The notes: a model not told the origin generated them from the sequence alone. Counted from the first letter of the stretch, positions 13,286 through 22,664 are shown. The stretch: DNA of 22,929 nucleotides from Accumulibacter sp964428215 (GCA_964428215.1 CAYRXO010000034.1:1-22929), one strand, 5' to 3'. A program made the numbers and translations.

Positions 13286-15967
13286 TTTGACCGCCAGTTT
13301 GGTCTGCGGCAACTCGGGGTGCGGGTGGATGGTGAAGCCAAGCCGCTGCAGCAGCCGCAACATCTTTTGGTTGCTGCTCATGATGTCGCCGACCATCGCC
13401 CGGTAGCCTTTGCTGCGCGCGCAATCGATCAGCGCGCTGATCAGGCGGCGACCGAGACCGCATTTCTGCCAGTCATCGGCGACGGCGATGGCAAATTCGA
13501 CCGACTCGCCGTCGGGCGAGAGCACGTAGCGCGCGCTGCCGATCTGCACTTCGCGTTTGCTGTCGTCGGCAATCGTGGCGATGAGCGCCATTTCCCGGTC
13601 GTAGTCGATTTGCGTCAGGCGGACGACCAGCGCTGGAGGTAACTCGCCGATCGCTTCCATAAAGCGGAAATAGCGCGATTCCTCGGACATTCCTTTGACG
13701 AATTCGCGTTCGAGTTCCGCGTCTTCCGGGCGCACCGGGCGGATGGTCACCGTATTGCCGTCGTTCATCTGCCATTTCTGGATCAGGTGCTGCGGGTAGG
13801 GGTGGATCGCCATGTGCGCATAACGATCGATGCCGCCGCCGAGCGCGTGGTCGATGACGATGCGCGCATCGGCGACGATGGCTCCCTGATCATCGACGAT
13901 CACCGGGTTGAGATCGAGTTCCTTGATCCACGGCAGATCGCAAACCATCTCGGAAATGGCCATCAGGATTTTTTCCAGGCCATCGCGATTCGCAGAAGGG
14001 AGATCGTGGAAGGGCTGCAGAATGCGCGCCGCACTGTTCGAATCGATCAGATCGCGCGCCAGAAAACGGTTCAGCGGCGGCAGGGCCAGCGAGCGCTTGC
14101 TGAACAGTTCGACGTCGAAACCGCCGGCACCGAAAGCGATCATCGGACCGAACAGCGGATCACGGAAAACACCGACCATCAATTCGCGGCCATAAGGTTT
14201 GGACAGATACGGTTCGATCGACACGCCGTCGATGCGCACTTCCGGATGGCGTTGCTGCACGGTGTTGATGATGTCGTGATAGGCACTCCACACCGATTGT
14301 GCGTTGCCGATGTTCAGCCGCACGCCGCCGGCTTCCGATTTGCGCAACAGATCCGACGCGTCAACCTTCATCGCCACCGGGAAACCGATCTGTTGTGCGA
14401 CGAACAACGCTTCCGTTGCGTTGTGCGCAATCATTGTCTGCGCGACGGGAACGTTGTATGCCCGCAAGAGGGCTTTCGATTCCATACCCGACAACACCTT
14501 GCGCCGCGCACCGAGCAAGGCTTCAACCATCGTGCGGCCGTCCGAATCGCCGCCGCGCGGTGAAGCCGGGTGGGCGGGTCCGGGCGTTTCGAGCAGTAAT
14601 TGCTGATTACGGAAATAGCGCGAGATGGTATCGAACAGTTCGATGACTGCATCGGGTGTATGAAAAACCGGAATGCCCGCCTTTTCAAGTATTTCGCGCG
14701 ACGGCGCCACCTGCCGGCCGCCCATCCAGCAACAGGAAATCGACAAACGGATTTCTTCCGCCAGATCGATGATCGCTTGCGCAACTTCCTCGGGTTCGGT
14801 CATCGCCTGTGGCGAAAGCATGACCAGAATGCTGTCGACGTTTGGGTCGGCGGCGACGGCCAAGATCGCTTCGCGGTAGGTTTGCGGTGTGGCGTCGCCG
14901 CCAATATCGACCGGGTTGATCGATGAGCAATCGGAAGGCAGTACCTTGTTCAAGGTGTTGCGCGTTTCCTGGGTCAGCCGTGCCAACGGAATGCCCAGAT
15001 CACCGGCACGATCGGCGGCGATCGCACCCGGGCCACCGCCGTTGGTGACGATCGCCAGGCGGTCGCCGTCGGGATGAAAGCGAGACGCCAGTGCTTTAGC
15101 GGCAGTGAATAATTGACCGATATTCTGCACCCGCACGGCGCCGGTTCGGCGCAGCGCGGCGTCGAAAACGGCATCGGCGACAGCAGCGATCCCTGAATGA
15201 GCAACCGCCGCCTGCGCACCGAGTTCGTGACGGCCGGCTTTCAGCAGAATGATCGGTTTGATGCGCGCTGCTGAACGCAAGGCGCTCATGAAGCGGCGCG
15301 CATCGCGGATGCCTTCGACGTACATCAGGATATAACGGGTTTTCTCGTCGTAGATCAGGTAGTCGAGAATCTCGCCGAAATCGACGTCGATGTTCATCCC
15401 CAGCGAAATGACCGACGAAAATCCGATGTCCACGTTTTCTGCCCAATCGAGAACCGCCGAGCACATCGCGCCCGATTGCGCGACCAAGGCCAGCGAGCCG
15501 GCACGGGCGTTGACGCGCGAGAACGTGGCGTTCAGACCGATCGACGGCCGCATGATCCCCAGGCAATTGGGGCCCAGGAGGCGCACGTTGTAGGTGCGGG
15601 CGATTTCCATCACCTTGCGTTCCAGTGCCGAGCCGGTGACGCCGGCTTGGGAAAAACCCGAGGCGATGACGATCGCCTGCTTGACGCCGCTGCGCCCGCA
15701 CTGCTCCATGATGCGCGCCACCGTGTGCGGCTGCGTGGCGATGATCGCCAGGTCGATACCTCCGCCGATGCGATCAACCGATTTATAGGCGGTCTGCCCT
15801 TGAATCGTTTCGTGTTTGGGATTGATCGCGTACACCCGGCCGCGATATGTAGATTGCAAAATGTTCCTAAAAATCACGTTGCCGACCGATTTTTCGCGGT
15901 CCGATGCGCCGATGACTGCCACCGAGGCGGGTTCGAAAAGAGGCGTCAGATAGTGTCGCGACAACAT
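13271..15967 (-). CDS. pat: Pat/PatZ-type protein lysine acetyltransferase (acyl-CoA synthetase-like + GNAT)
   Basis: This 898-residue protein has the Pat/YfiQ layout: CoA-binding domain (about 10-135, VAVIGAS), succinyl-CoA-ligase-like domains (about 150-450), an ATP-grasp domain (about 490-715), and a C-terminal GNAT domain (about 735-890) with the acetyl-CoA motif QKCGLGRRL. Pat acetylates the catalytic lysine of acetyl-CoA synthetase and other proteins, tuning carbon flow. His257 in AVAHSG aligns with the phosphohistidine of ADP-forming acetyl-CoA synthetases, a residue that, as I recall it, is lost in E. coli PatZ. The start at 15967 gives the family N-terminus (MLSRHYLTPLFEPASVAVIG) and has GAGGAA upstream; the frame extends 19 codons further. 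It converges on the lactate operon, whose product pyruvate feeds the same acetyl-CoA/acetate node. Confidence 0.9.
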   Translation of the reverse strand: MLSRHYLTPLFEPASVAVIGASDREKSVGNVIFRNILQSTYRGRVYAINPKHETIQGQTAYKSVDRIGGGIDLAIIATQPHTVARIMEQCGRSGVKQAIVIASGFSQAGVTGSALERKVMEIARTYNVRLLGPNCLGIMRPSIGLNATFSRVNARAGSLALVAQSGAMCSAVLDWAENVDIGFSSVISLGMNIDVDFGEILDYLIYDEKTRYILMYVEGIRDARRFMSALRSAARIKPIILLKAGRHELGAQAAVAHSGIAAVADAVFDAALRRTGAVRVQNIGQLFTAAKALASRFHPDGDRLAIVTNGGGPGAIAADRAGDLGIPLARLTQETRNTLNKVLPSDCSSINPVDIGGDATPQTYREAILAVAADPNVDSILVMLSPQAMTEPEEVAQAIIDLAEEIRLSISCCWMGGRQVAPSREILEKAGIPVFHTPDAVIELFDTISRYFRNQQLLLETPGPAHPASPRGGDSDGRTMVEALLGARRKVLSGMESKALLRAYNVPVAQTMIAHNATEALFVAQQIGFPVAMKVDASDLLRKSEAGGVRLNIGNAQSVWSAYHDIINTVQQRHPEVRIDGVSIEPYLSKPYGRELMVGVFRDPLFGPMIAFGAGGFDVELFSKRSLALPPLNRFLARDLIDSNSAARILQPFHDLPSANRDGLEKILMAISEMVCDLPWIKELDLNPVIVDDQGAIVADARIVIDHALGGGIDRYAHMAIHPYPQHLIQKWQMNDGNTVTIRPVRPEDAELEREFVKGMSEESRYFRFMEAIGELPPALVVRLTQIDYDREMALIATIADDSKREVQIGSARYVLSPDGESVEFAIAVADDWQKCGLGRRLISALIDCARSKGYRAMVGDIMSSNQKMLRLLQRLGFTIHPHPELPQTKLAVKPLPG

Positions 15968-16283
15968 GGCCGTTCCTCGAGAAGAATGCGGACAAAATGC
16001 GAAGGTCCATAAAATTATAAGCAACTGCCATGCGCTGACTTTGATCTGGGTAAGGCAAGGGTCGAATCGTCACCGCCTGACCGTCAGGCGTTTCTGCCGA
16101 TGCAAACCGTCTGATCAACCGGCGGATCTGTCTGTCATGAAACCGAGAACGGTCGCTGCAGCGCGACGTCCGACATACGAAGGTCTATAGTGATTCTGAA
16201 AGCGCAATGTAATGATCCGTGGCAGAGTCATTCAACAATCCCATGTTTTTAAGATCGTTATCCATCTCGGAGTCTCGACGCTC
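15968..16283. other. Divergent intergenic region between pat and the chemoreceptor
   Basis: No gene is seen in these 316 bases, which should hold both promoters. A perfect inverted repeat, CGCCTGA/TCAGGCG (16074-16080 with 16084-16090, loop CCG), lies about 110 bases from the pat start and is followed by TTTCT. It could be an operator or a short hairpin; I cannot tell which. Confidence 0.45.
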
Positions 16284-17903
16284 ATGAAATCCCGCTCGAT
16301 TCTTTTGCCCCTTTGGTTACTGCTCGGCGCGATTTGTTGCATTGCCACGGCGGTGATTGCCTATTCGCTGTTCAATCTGGGACAGTTGGGCGATCGTTTT
16401 CACAAATTGGTCGAAAGTGACCAGGCGCGCTATGTCGCTGTACAGGATGTGTATGCGCAGGGTTTGCAATCCGGTCAGGCGCTGCGCAACATCCTGCTCG
16501 ACCCGGCCAATGAGCAGGGTCATAAAAATCTGGCCACGGCGCATGCGAAGCTTGAAGATGCACTGGCGTTGACCAAGAAACTTGCCGCGGGCGACGCAGC
16601 AATGGAAAAGCTCAGCGACCAGCTGGCCAACAGTTGGCCGGCGCTGCTGGCGATACGGCTCCGTCTGGCCGAATTGGCGAAAACCGACAGTGCGGCGGCC
16701 ATTGCCCAGTTGAACAAGGACGAAACGCCCGCCTGGCGGGCGATCCGCAAACTGTTGCTCGAAGAAATCGAACGCCAGGGTAAAGCGGTGATTGAAGTCA
16801 AAGCGCAGGTCGACTCACTGACGGCGAAAGCGCAACGCAACGCCTCGATTGCCTGTTTGCTGGCCGGAGTATTGATCATTGCGGCAAGCCTTTATTTTGC
16901 GCGAACGCTGCGGCAACCGCTCGGAATCCTTGAAAAATCGATGCAGCAACTCGCTTCGGGCGAAGGTGACCTGCGACAACGCCTGCCCGTGCCGGGCCAG
17001 GATGAACTCAGCCGCATTGCCGGCAATTTCAATCGCTTCGTGGGCGATCTCGAGACTTCGGTCAAGGATCTGAATCAGCTGGCCGGCAAACTCAGCCAGT
17101 CCTCGTCGGCACTGAGCGGTCAAACCGGGCAATTGTCGTCGTCAACCAGTGAGCAGTCGGCGGCCGCGGCGGCGATTGCCAGAGAAATCGACTCGCTGAG
17201 CACCAGCATCGCCGAAGTCGCCGAGTCGGCGGAACGCGTTCGCGCCTTGTCCAACCACAGTCTCGATGCTACCAACGATAGCGAGAAACAGTTGAAAAAA
17301 CAGTTCGAGGAACTGGCGCGCCTGGAAACGGCTGTACAGCAGATTGCCGATTCGGTGGCCGACTACATTGCCAGCACGCAGACCATCTCTCGGCTGACCG
17401 ACGAAGTGCGTGAAATCGCCAACCAGACCAATCTGCTGGCGTTGAACGCCGCCATCGAGGCAGCGCGTGCCGGCGAGCAGGGGCGCGGTTTTGCCGTCGT
17501 TGCCGACGAAGTGCGCAAGCTGGCAGAAAAATCAGCCGGTTCTGCCGACGAAATCAATGTCACCACAGGCAGCATCAACAGCAAGTCGGATACCTTGCAA
17601 GCGGTAGTACAGCAGGGATTGCTCGCCTTGGCGGCCAGTCGCGAGTCGCTGGCGGCCGTCGAACAACGGCTGCAGGAAGGCCGTCGGGCGGTTTCCGAAG
17701 CGCACCGCGGCATCGACAACATCACAGCGTCGGTCGGCTCACAAAGAAACGCCAGTGCCGATATCGTCGGTAATGTCGAACGGATCGCCCGACTGGCGGA
17801 TGAAAACAATAGCAGTGCGCAACTGGCAGCGCGCTCGATCAGTGAATTCGGAGAGTTGGCCAGTGCCATGCACCTGACGGTGTCACGCTTCAAAACGACC
17901 TGA
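16284..17903 (+). CDS. Methyl-accepting chemotaxis protein (HAMP chemoreceptor)
   Basis: The 539-residue receptor has a transmembrane helix at about 6-30, a periplasmic helical domain at about 31-185 (four-helix-bundle type, ligand unknown), and a second helix at about 186-206 (NASIACLLAGVLIIAASLYFA). A HAMP domain at about 207-262 and a long cytoplasmic coiled coil follow. Its hairpin tip has the invariant signature REIANQTNLLALNAAIEAARAG followed by GRGFAVVADEVRKLAEKS (about 376-420), which contacts CheA and CheW. No C-terminal NWETF-like CheR tether is present (it ends SRFKTT). The ATG at 16284 is preferred because the membrane helix starts there and CGGAG lies 11 bases upstream; an in-frame ATG at 16212 would add 24 residues. 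No other che gene is near. Confidence 0.95.
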   Translation: MKSRSILLPLWLLLGAICCIATAVIAYSLFNLGQLGDRFHKLVESDQARYVAVQDVYAQGLQSGQALRNILLDPANEQGHKNLATAHAKLEDALALTKKLAAGDAAMEKLSDQLANSWPALLAIRLRLAELAKTDSAAAIAQLNKDETPAWRAIRKLLLEEIERQGKAVIEVKAQVDSLTAKAQRNASIACLLAGVLIIAASLYFARTLRQPLGILEKSMQQLASGEGDLRQRLPVPGQDELSRIAGNFNRFVGDLETSVKDLNQLAGKLSQSSSALSGQTGQLSSSTSEQSAAAAAIAREIDSLSTSIAEVAESAERVRALSNHSLDATNDSEKQLKKQFEELARLETAVQQIADSVADYIASTQTISRLTDEVREIANQTNLLALNAAIEAARAGEQGRGFAVVADEVRKLAEKSAGSADEINVTTGSINSKSDTLQAVVQQGLLALAASRESLAAVEQRLQEGRRAVSEAHRGIDNITASVGSQRNASADIVGNVERIARLADENNSSAQLAARSISEFGELASAMHLTVSRFKTT

Positions 17904-17983
17904 GGGCAGCGTGCAACAAGCGTCGCCAACCCGTCGCCAACCCGTCGACAAGTACGGCGGGCGTCAGCGAAAGGTGACGGGGT

Positions 17984-18832
17984 TCAGGGTAGCAGAAAAT
18001 CGAGCGTCTGCTGCCACCACGCCGCATCGAGCCGGTAGAACCAATCGTTATGACCCGCCCGATCGACCAGGGTCAGCCGTTTGCGCGTCGTCAGCGCATC
18101 GTACAGATTGCGCCCAAAGACGGGCGGGATGATCGTGTCGTCGTTCGCCAGTACCACCTGAACCGGCTTTTCAAGCCCACGCAGATGGCCGACGCTGTCG
18201 TAATGGTCGCGCAACAGCCATTTCACCGGCAGCAGCGGGTAATGATGGCGGGCGACATTTTCCAGACGGTCCCAGGGAGTGATCAGCAGCACACCGCTGA
18301 CCGCCGGGTGATCCCAGGCGCCGGCGGCGACAGCGGCGCCGAGCGATTCGCCGATGATCAGCAGCGGACCCGGGAATCGTTCGGCGACGAGGCTGACCGT
18401 TTGCCGCGCGTCGGCGAGCAGACTGTCTTCGCCGACGTTGCCGGCACGCGGACCATACGCCGGGTATTCGGCAAGAACGACTCGGATGCCGAGTGCGGTC
18501 AGCTTTTCGGCGTAAAACCGGCGATGACCGGCATGACCGGCGTTACCGTGCAAGACGACGGCCGTCGCGCGCGGCGGCGCGGACGCTTCGGCGAGCAGCC
18601 CGCGAAAATCGTTGCTACTTGGCCAGGCGGACAAACCGTCGGCGCTCATCTCGTCGACGCTGGCCGTCGTCGGAAAATAGAGCAAACTGTTCTGAAACAT
18701 GCCGAATCCCATCAAAGCGAGCGTCACGCCGGCCAGCAGGCAGCTCAGCGCGATGCGGACGATTCTCCTGCCCGGGCCGCCGCGCGGATCGGCACGCGGC
18801 GCAGGCGCCTGCGCATCATGCCCGACGGACAT
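17984..18832 (-). CDS. Membrane-anchored alpha/beta hydrolase
   Basis: This 282-residue protein has one N-terminal helix (about 26-46, VRIALSCLLAGVTLALMGFGM) and then an alpha/beta-hydrolase domain on what is likely the periplasmic side. The oxyanion motif HGNAGH (95-100), nucleophile elbow GESLG (Ser163), acid in LANDD (Asp231/232) and AGH (His261) form a full catalytic set, in the style of the BEM46/ABHD13 group of serine hydrolases. The substrate is unknown. Its start overlaps the end of the ClpX-like gene by 17 bases, with GAGG inside that gene, so the two are very likely co-expressed and coupled. It ends convergently 80 bases from the chemoreceptor gene. Confidence 0.88.
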   Translation of the reverse strand: MSVGHDAQAPAPRADPRGGPGRRIVRIALSCLLAGVTLALMGFGMFQNSLLYFPTTASVDEMSADGLSAWPSSNDFRGLLAEASAPPRATAVVLHGNAGHAGHRRFYAEKLTALGIRVVLAEYPAYGPRAGNVGEDSLLADARQTVSLVAERFPGPLLIIGESLGAAVAAGAWDHPAVSGVLLITPWDRLENVARHHYPLLPVKWLLRDHYDSVGHLRGLEKPVQVVLANDDTIIPPVFGRNLYDALTTRKRLTLVDRAGHNDWFYRLDAAWWQQTLDFLLP

Positions 18833-19817
18833 AGCGCGCGTCCTCGAACAGCGAAACGATGTCGACGCCGCCGATTTCCGGGTGATCCGGCACCAGATAG
18901 AGAATCGGGGTAATCAATTCTTCGAAAATGCCGCGCAGGCTGCGCGCACCGGTTTTGTACTCCATGGCGATTTCGGCAATCTGTTCGAAAACCCGCGTCG
19001 CAATTCGTAATTCAACACCTTCGCGGCGGAAGATTTCGATGTATTGGCGACAGATCGAATTCTTCGGCACGCTCATGATGCTGACCAGCATCGGTTTGCT
19101 CAGTTCGTGCAGCTTGGCGATGACCGGCAGACGGCCGGTGAATTCCGGAATCAGTCCGAATTCGACCAGATCGGTCGGTTTGACGCGTTTGTTCAGCCGG
19201 TCGAGGATGTTCTGATTGTCATCGCCGCTGGTAGCGATGAAGCCGAAACCATGTGTTTTGGCCATGATGTTATCCAGACCGACGAAGGCACCACCGCAGA
19301 TGAAGAGGATGTTCGTCGTGTCGAGATATTGACCGTCTTTCAGGCGAACCGGCGAACCTTCCATGATCTTCAGCAGGGCATGCTGCACGCTCTCGCCCGA
19401 AATGGCCTGTTTTTCCACTCCGGACGCTTTCAGCTTGTCGATCTCGTCGATGAAAACGATGCCAGCCTGCGCCAGCGTCACGTCGCCGTTGGCCTGGTCG
19501 AGCAATCGCTGCAGCGTCGCTTCGATTTCCTCGTTGGCGTACTTGGTTTGCGCCAGCGAAGTGGCGTCGGCCGTGACGAAAGGGACGCGCAACAGTTTCG
19601 ACAAGGTGTCGCAGAGCAGCGTTTTGCCGGTACCCGACGGTCCGACGAGCAGGATATTGCTTTTGGCGATGCTGTCCTGGTGCTGGCCGAAAATGGCGAT
19701 TTTCCGATAATGCGCATAGACGGCGACCGCCAGCACTTTTTTCGCTTCCTCCTGACCGATCACGAACTGGTCGAGAAAGCGGACGATCGCACTGGGAGTG
19801 GTTTCTTTGCTTAACAT
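18816..19817 (-). CDS. Divergent ClpX-like AAA+ ATPase without the zinc-binding domain
   Basis: The 333-residue protein aligns with the AAA+ body of ClpX (about 424 residues in E. coli): IVRFLDQFVIGQEEAKKVLAVAV, Walker A GPSGTGKT (59-66), Walker B IVFIDEID (120-127), GLIPEFTGRLPV, and sensor 2 GARSLR (290-295). It differs at the functional loops. The N-terminal C4 zinc domain for adaptors is absent, the pore-1 motif GYVG reads KYAN (92-95), the RKH loop is deleted, and the ClpP-docking IGF reads FGF (191-193) in a shortened loop. It is therefore probably a specialised paralogue rather than the housekeeping clpX, with no clpP or lon beside it. GAGAGGAAG precedes the start. Targets are unknown; the overlapping hydrolase gene is the only hint. 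Confidence 0.88.
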   Translation of the reverse strand: MLSKETTPSAIVRFLDQFVIGQEEAKKVLAVAVYAHYRKIAIFGQHQDSIAKSNILLVGPSGTGKTLLCDTLSKLLRVPFVTADATSLAQTKYANEEIEATLQRLLDQANGDVTLAQAGIVFIDEIDKLKASGVEKQAISGESVQHALLKIMEGSPVRLKDGQYLDTTNILFICGGAFVGLDNIMAKTHGFGFIATSGDDNQNILDRLNKRVKPTDLVEFGLIPEFTGRLPVIAKLHELSKPMLVSIMSVPKNSICRQYIEIFRREGVELRIATRVFEQIAEIAMEYKTGARSLRGIFEELITPILYLVPDHPEIGGVDIVSLFEDARYVRRA

Positions 19818-19882
19818 GCGCTTCCTCTCGGCTTTTGTTCAGACATCATAGCCGCAAAGCGGCTCAGGCACAGCTTCAGCGG

Positions 19883-21073
19883 TCAATCGCTTCGCCGCTC
19901 AATCAGGAGCAGGAAAGAGAGCAGCGCCGAGGCCATGCACACGGCGACGGCGATGGCCAGAGCGCCGGGTTCGCTGTCTATGGCGTGCCCGACGGCCGAG
20001 CCGACCAGCGCGGCCAGGGTCATCTGCGCACAACCCATCAGCGCTGACGCCGAGCCGGCCAGCGTCGGGTAGGGCGCTAGCGCCTGGGCAATGGTATTCG
20101 GCGTGATCAGGCCGCAGGCGGCGGTGCAGAAAAACATCGGTCCGAGGATCGCCAGCAGACTGTGCTCGCCGCTCCACTCGAGCGCCAGCATCGTCGATCC
20201 GGCGGCCGTTCCCAGCAGGACGCCGTAGCGTAACAGCCGCTGACTGCCACAACGTCGTACCAGACGCCCGGAAAGCAGTGAGCCCAGCAGATAACCGACG
20301 ACGACGGTGCCGAAACTCATCCCGTAAAGTTGTGGTGAGAGCGCATGTCTTTCAGCCAGCAGGAAGGGCGAAGCCGAGATGAAAGCGAACAGGGCGCTGA
20401 AAGAAAACGACAGGGTCAACAGATAGCCGAGATAAGCCCGGTCGCGTAATAGACGGTGAAAATTGGCGATCATCTGGCGCGGATTGATCGCCGCCGGCTG
20501 GCGATGTACATTGCTTTCCGGTAGCCAGAGTAGGATGGCGGCGATTTGCAGCAAAGAGATTGCCAGCAGCAGGAAGAAATTCGCTTGCCAGCCGAAAGTA
20601 ACGGTCAGCAAACCGCCCAGCGACGGAGCGAACAGAGGAGCGATGGCCATCGCGCTGCCGAGATAGGCGATGACGCGCGCCGATTCGGTGGCCCCCCAGA
20701 CGTCGCGGACGATCGCCCGCCCGAGCACCGGACCGGCGCAGGCACCGAGCGCCTGCACAAAGCGCAGTGCAATCAGCGCCTGGATGCCGGGAGCGCAGGC
20801 GCAGCCCAACGTGGCCAGACTATAGATCAGCATGCCGCCGAGCATTACTGGTCGGCGGCCGAAACGGTCGGAGAGTGGTCCATAAAGCAATTGGCCACAG
20901 GCGAAGCCGGCGAGAAAAAGCGACAGCGTCAACTGCACCGTCGCCGGCGGACTGGCGAAGATCCTGACCATCGTCGGCAGCGCGGGTAGATAAAGATCGG
21001 TCGATAACGGGCCGATGGCTACCAACGTGGTCAGAAGAATGAGCAGAGAGTTTGACGGAGCAGGGGATTTCAT
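19883..21073 (-). CDS. Bcr/CflA-family MFS drug efflux transporter
   Basis: A 396-residue, twelve-helix major facilitator. The N-terminus (LLILLTTLVAIGPLSTDLYLPALPTM) and the loop 2-3 motif GPLSDRFGRRPVML are the marks of the DHA1 Bcr/CflA group, proton-driven exporters of drugs such as bicyclomycin and of small metabolites. RFVQALGACAGPVLGRAIVRD corresponds to the conserved helix 4-5 region. The start at 21073 (MKSPAPSN...) puts the first helix where the family has it, but no clear ribosome-binding site is visible; the frame is open 42 codons upstream to 21199. It lies 65 bases upstream of the ClpX-like gene on the same strand and may share its transcript. Inner membrane. Confidence 0.9.
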   Translation of the reverse strand: MKSPAPSNSLLILLTTLVAIGPLSTDLYLPALPTMVRIFASPPATVQLTLSLFLAGFACGQLLYGPLSDRFGRRPVMLGGMLIYSLATLGCACAPGIQALIALRFVQALGACAGPVLGRAIVRDVWGATESARVIAYLGSAMAIAPLFAPSLGGLLTVTFGWQANFFLLLAISLLQIAAILLWLPESNVHRQPAAINPRQMIANFHRLLRDRAYLGYLLTLSFSFSALFAFISASPFLLAERHALSPQLYGMSFGTVVVGYLLGSLLSGRLVRRCGSQRLLRYGVLLGTAAGSTMLALEWSGEHSLLAILGPMFFCTAACGLITPNTIAQALAPYPTLAGSASALMGCAQMTLAALVGSAVGHAIDSEPGALAIAVAVCMASALLSFLLLIERRSD

Positions 21074-21321
21074 TAAATTATTTGTCAGAGGGTTGCATGA
21101 TCCGGTCAAAAACCCTGCCAAAGAGTAGACTTGCTGATCAATGACCCGAGCCAGCCGGCGGTTCTGCGCCGTGCAGCGGAGGAGAGAGACTAACCCCATT
21201 TTGATATTTCATTGCCAAATTGCCGGCTGCAGGCATCGTTGACAGCGCAGACGATGCTCGTCGACTCGCTGGCGACTTGGCAAAGCGATGCATTTGAATC
21301 TGGGCAACAGCGAATGAATTC
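21074..21321. other. Divergent intergenic region between the MFS and CorC/HlyC-family genes
   Basis: These 248 bases should carry two outward promoters. I see AT-rich stretches next to both starts (21071-21090 and 21200-21225) but no promoter or operator I would defend. Confidence 0.35.
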
Positions 21322-22641
21322 ATGGATATATTTTTTGTTCTCGCTTTGGTGATGCTCAACGGCATTTTTGCCATGTCGGAGATCGCTCTGGTGACTGCGC
21401 GGCGTCCCCGTCTGTCCCGCTTGGTCGAGGAGGGTGATGCCGCGGCGATAGTGGCCTTGCGTCTGCACGATGAACCGACGCGTTTCCTGTCCACCATCCA
21501 GATCGGCATCACCTCGATCGGCGTTCTCAATGGCATCGTCGGTGAATCGGTGCTCGCCGCACCGCTGGCCGGCTGGTTGTTTCGCTTTGGTCTCGAACAG
21601 GAAACCAGCCGGATCGCCGCTACCGGCCTGGTCGTCGTTCTGATCACCTATATCACCATCGTCGTCGGCGAACTGGTGCCGAAACGCATCGGTCAGTTCA
21701 ATCCGGAAGGCACTGCCCGGCTGGTGGCACGACCGATGCACTATCTGTCGCTATTCACCTATCCCTTCGTTCGCCTGCTGACCATGTCCACAGACGCTTT
21801 GCTGTTGCTGCTCGGTCAACGAGCACCGGCCGGACAAAGCGTGACCGAGGAAGAGATTCACGCGATCATCAAGGAGGGTTCCGAAGCCGGTGTGATCGAG
21901 GAGCAGGAGCGGGAAATGGTGCGCAATGTTTTCCGTCTCGACAACCGGCAGATCAGTTCGCTGATGATTCCACGTGCCGAGATCGTCTTTCTCGATGTCG
22001 AGCGCTCCATTGAGGAGAACATGCAGCGCATCGCCGCTTCCGACCATTCGCGCTTTCCGGTGTGTCGAGGCGGCCTGCACGACATTCTCGGCATCGTGAT
22101 GGCCAAACAGTTGCTGACCCGGAAAATCCGCGGCGATGAGATCGATCTGAGCGCACAACTGCAAGCCGCCGTTTTTGTCCCTGAAACCCGCAACGGCATG
22201 GATCTCCTCGGCCATTTCCGCTCGTCGGGAATGCAGATGGTGATGGTCGTCGACGAGTACGGCGAAGTGCAGGGACTGATCACGCTGCTCGACGTTCTCG
22301 AGGCCGTGACCGGCGAGTTCAAGCCGCATCATCAGGACGACGCCTGGTCCGTGCAGCGCGACGATGGCTCATGGCTGCTCGACGGGCTGATCCCGATTCC
22401 TGAACTGAAAGATCTTCTGCAATGGAAAACTGTTCCCGAAGAGGACAAAAACCGTTTCCATACCCTGGGTGGCCTGTTGATGTGGCTGCTCGGCCGCTTG
22501 CCGCAAACTGCTGACAAGACGGTCTGGGAAGGCTGGCAACTGGAAGTGGTCGATCTCGATGGCAAACGGGTGGACAAGGTGCTGGCCAGCAAAATACCGG
22601 AGACAGTGTCGGCGTCAGCAGAACCGCTTTCGTCGAATTGA
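21322..22641 (+). CDS. CorC/HlyC-family membrane protein (DUF21/CNNM, CBS pair, CorC domain)
   Basis: This 439-residue protein has the standard three-part layout. The DUF21/CNNM membrane domain (about 1-175) starts MDIFFVLALVMLNGIFAMSEIAL and includes GITSIGVLNGIVGE and VVVGELVPKRIG. A CBS-domain pair follows (about 205-325: SLMIPRAEIVFLD, MVMVVDEYGEVQGLITLLDVLEAV). The small CorC_HlyC domain ends the protein (about 345-425: DGSWLLDGLIPIPEL, HTLGGLLMWLLGRLP). Members are linked to Mg2+/Co2+ efflux or membrane homeostasis; the old name 'hemolysin' is not supported by the sequence. The CBS pair usually binds a nucleotide. The start has no strong ribosome-binding site but puts the first membrane helix at the family's normal position. 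It is divergent from the MFS gene. Confidence 0.93.
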   Translation: MDIFFVLALVMLNGIFAMSEIALVTARRPRLSRLVEEGDAAAIVALRLHDEPTRFLSTIQIGITSIGVLNGIVGESVLAAPLAGWLFRFGLEQETSRIAATGLVVVLITYITIVVGELVPKRIGQFNPEGTARLVARPMHYLSLFTYPFVRLLTMSTDALLLLLGQRAPAGQSVTEEEIHAIIKEGSEAGVIEEQEREMVRNVFRLDNRQISSLMIPRAEIVFLDVERSIEENMQRIAASDHSRFPVCRGGLHDILGIVMAKQLLTRKIRGDEIDLSAQLQAAVFVPETRNGMDLLGHFRSSGMQMVMVVDEYGEVQGLITLLDVLEAVTGEFKPHHQDDAWSVQRDDGSWLLDGLIPIPELKDLLQWKTVPEEDKNRFHTLGGLLMWLLGRLPQTADKTVWEGWQLEVVDLDGKRVDKVLASKIPETVSASAEPLSSN

Positions 22642-22664
22642 ATGCTTGATTTGTCGGACGAACG

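Noticed and set aside
17921..17947. Two copies of CGTCGCCAACC plus a partial copy after the chemoreceptor gene
   Set aside because: Too short and few to call a functional repeat; recorded only as minor slippage.
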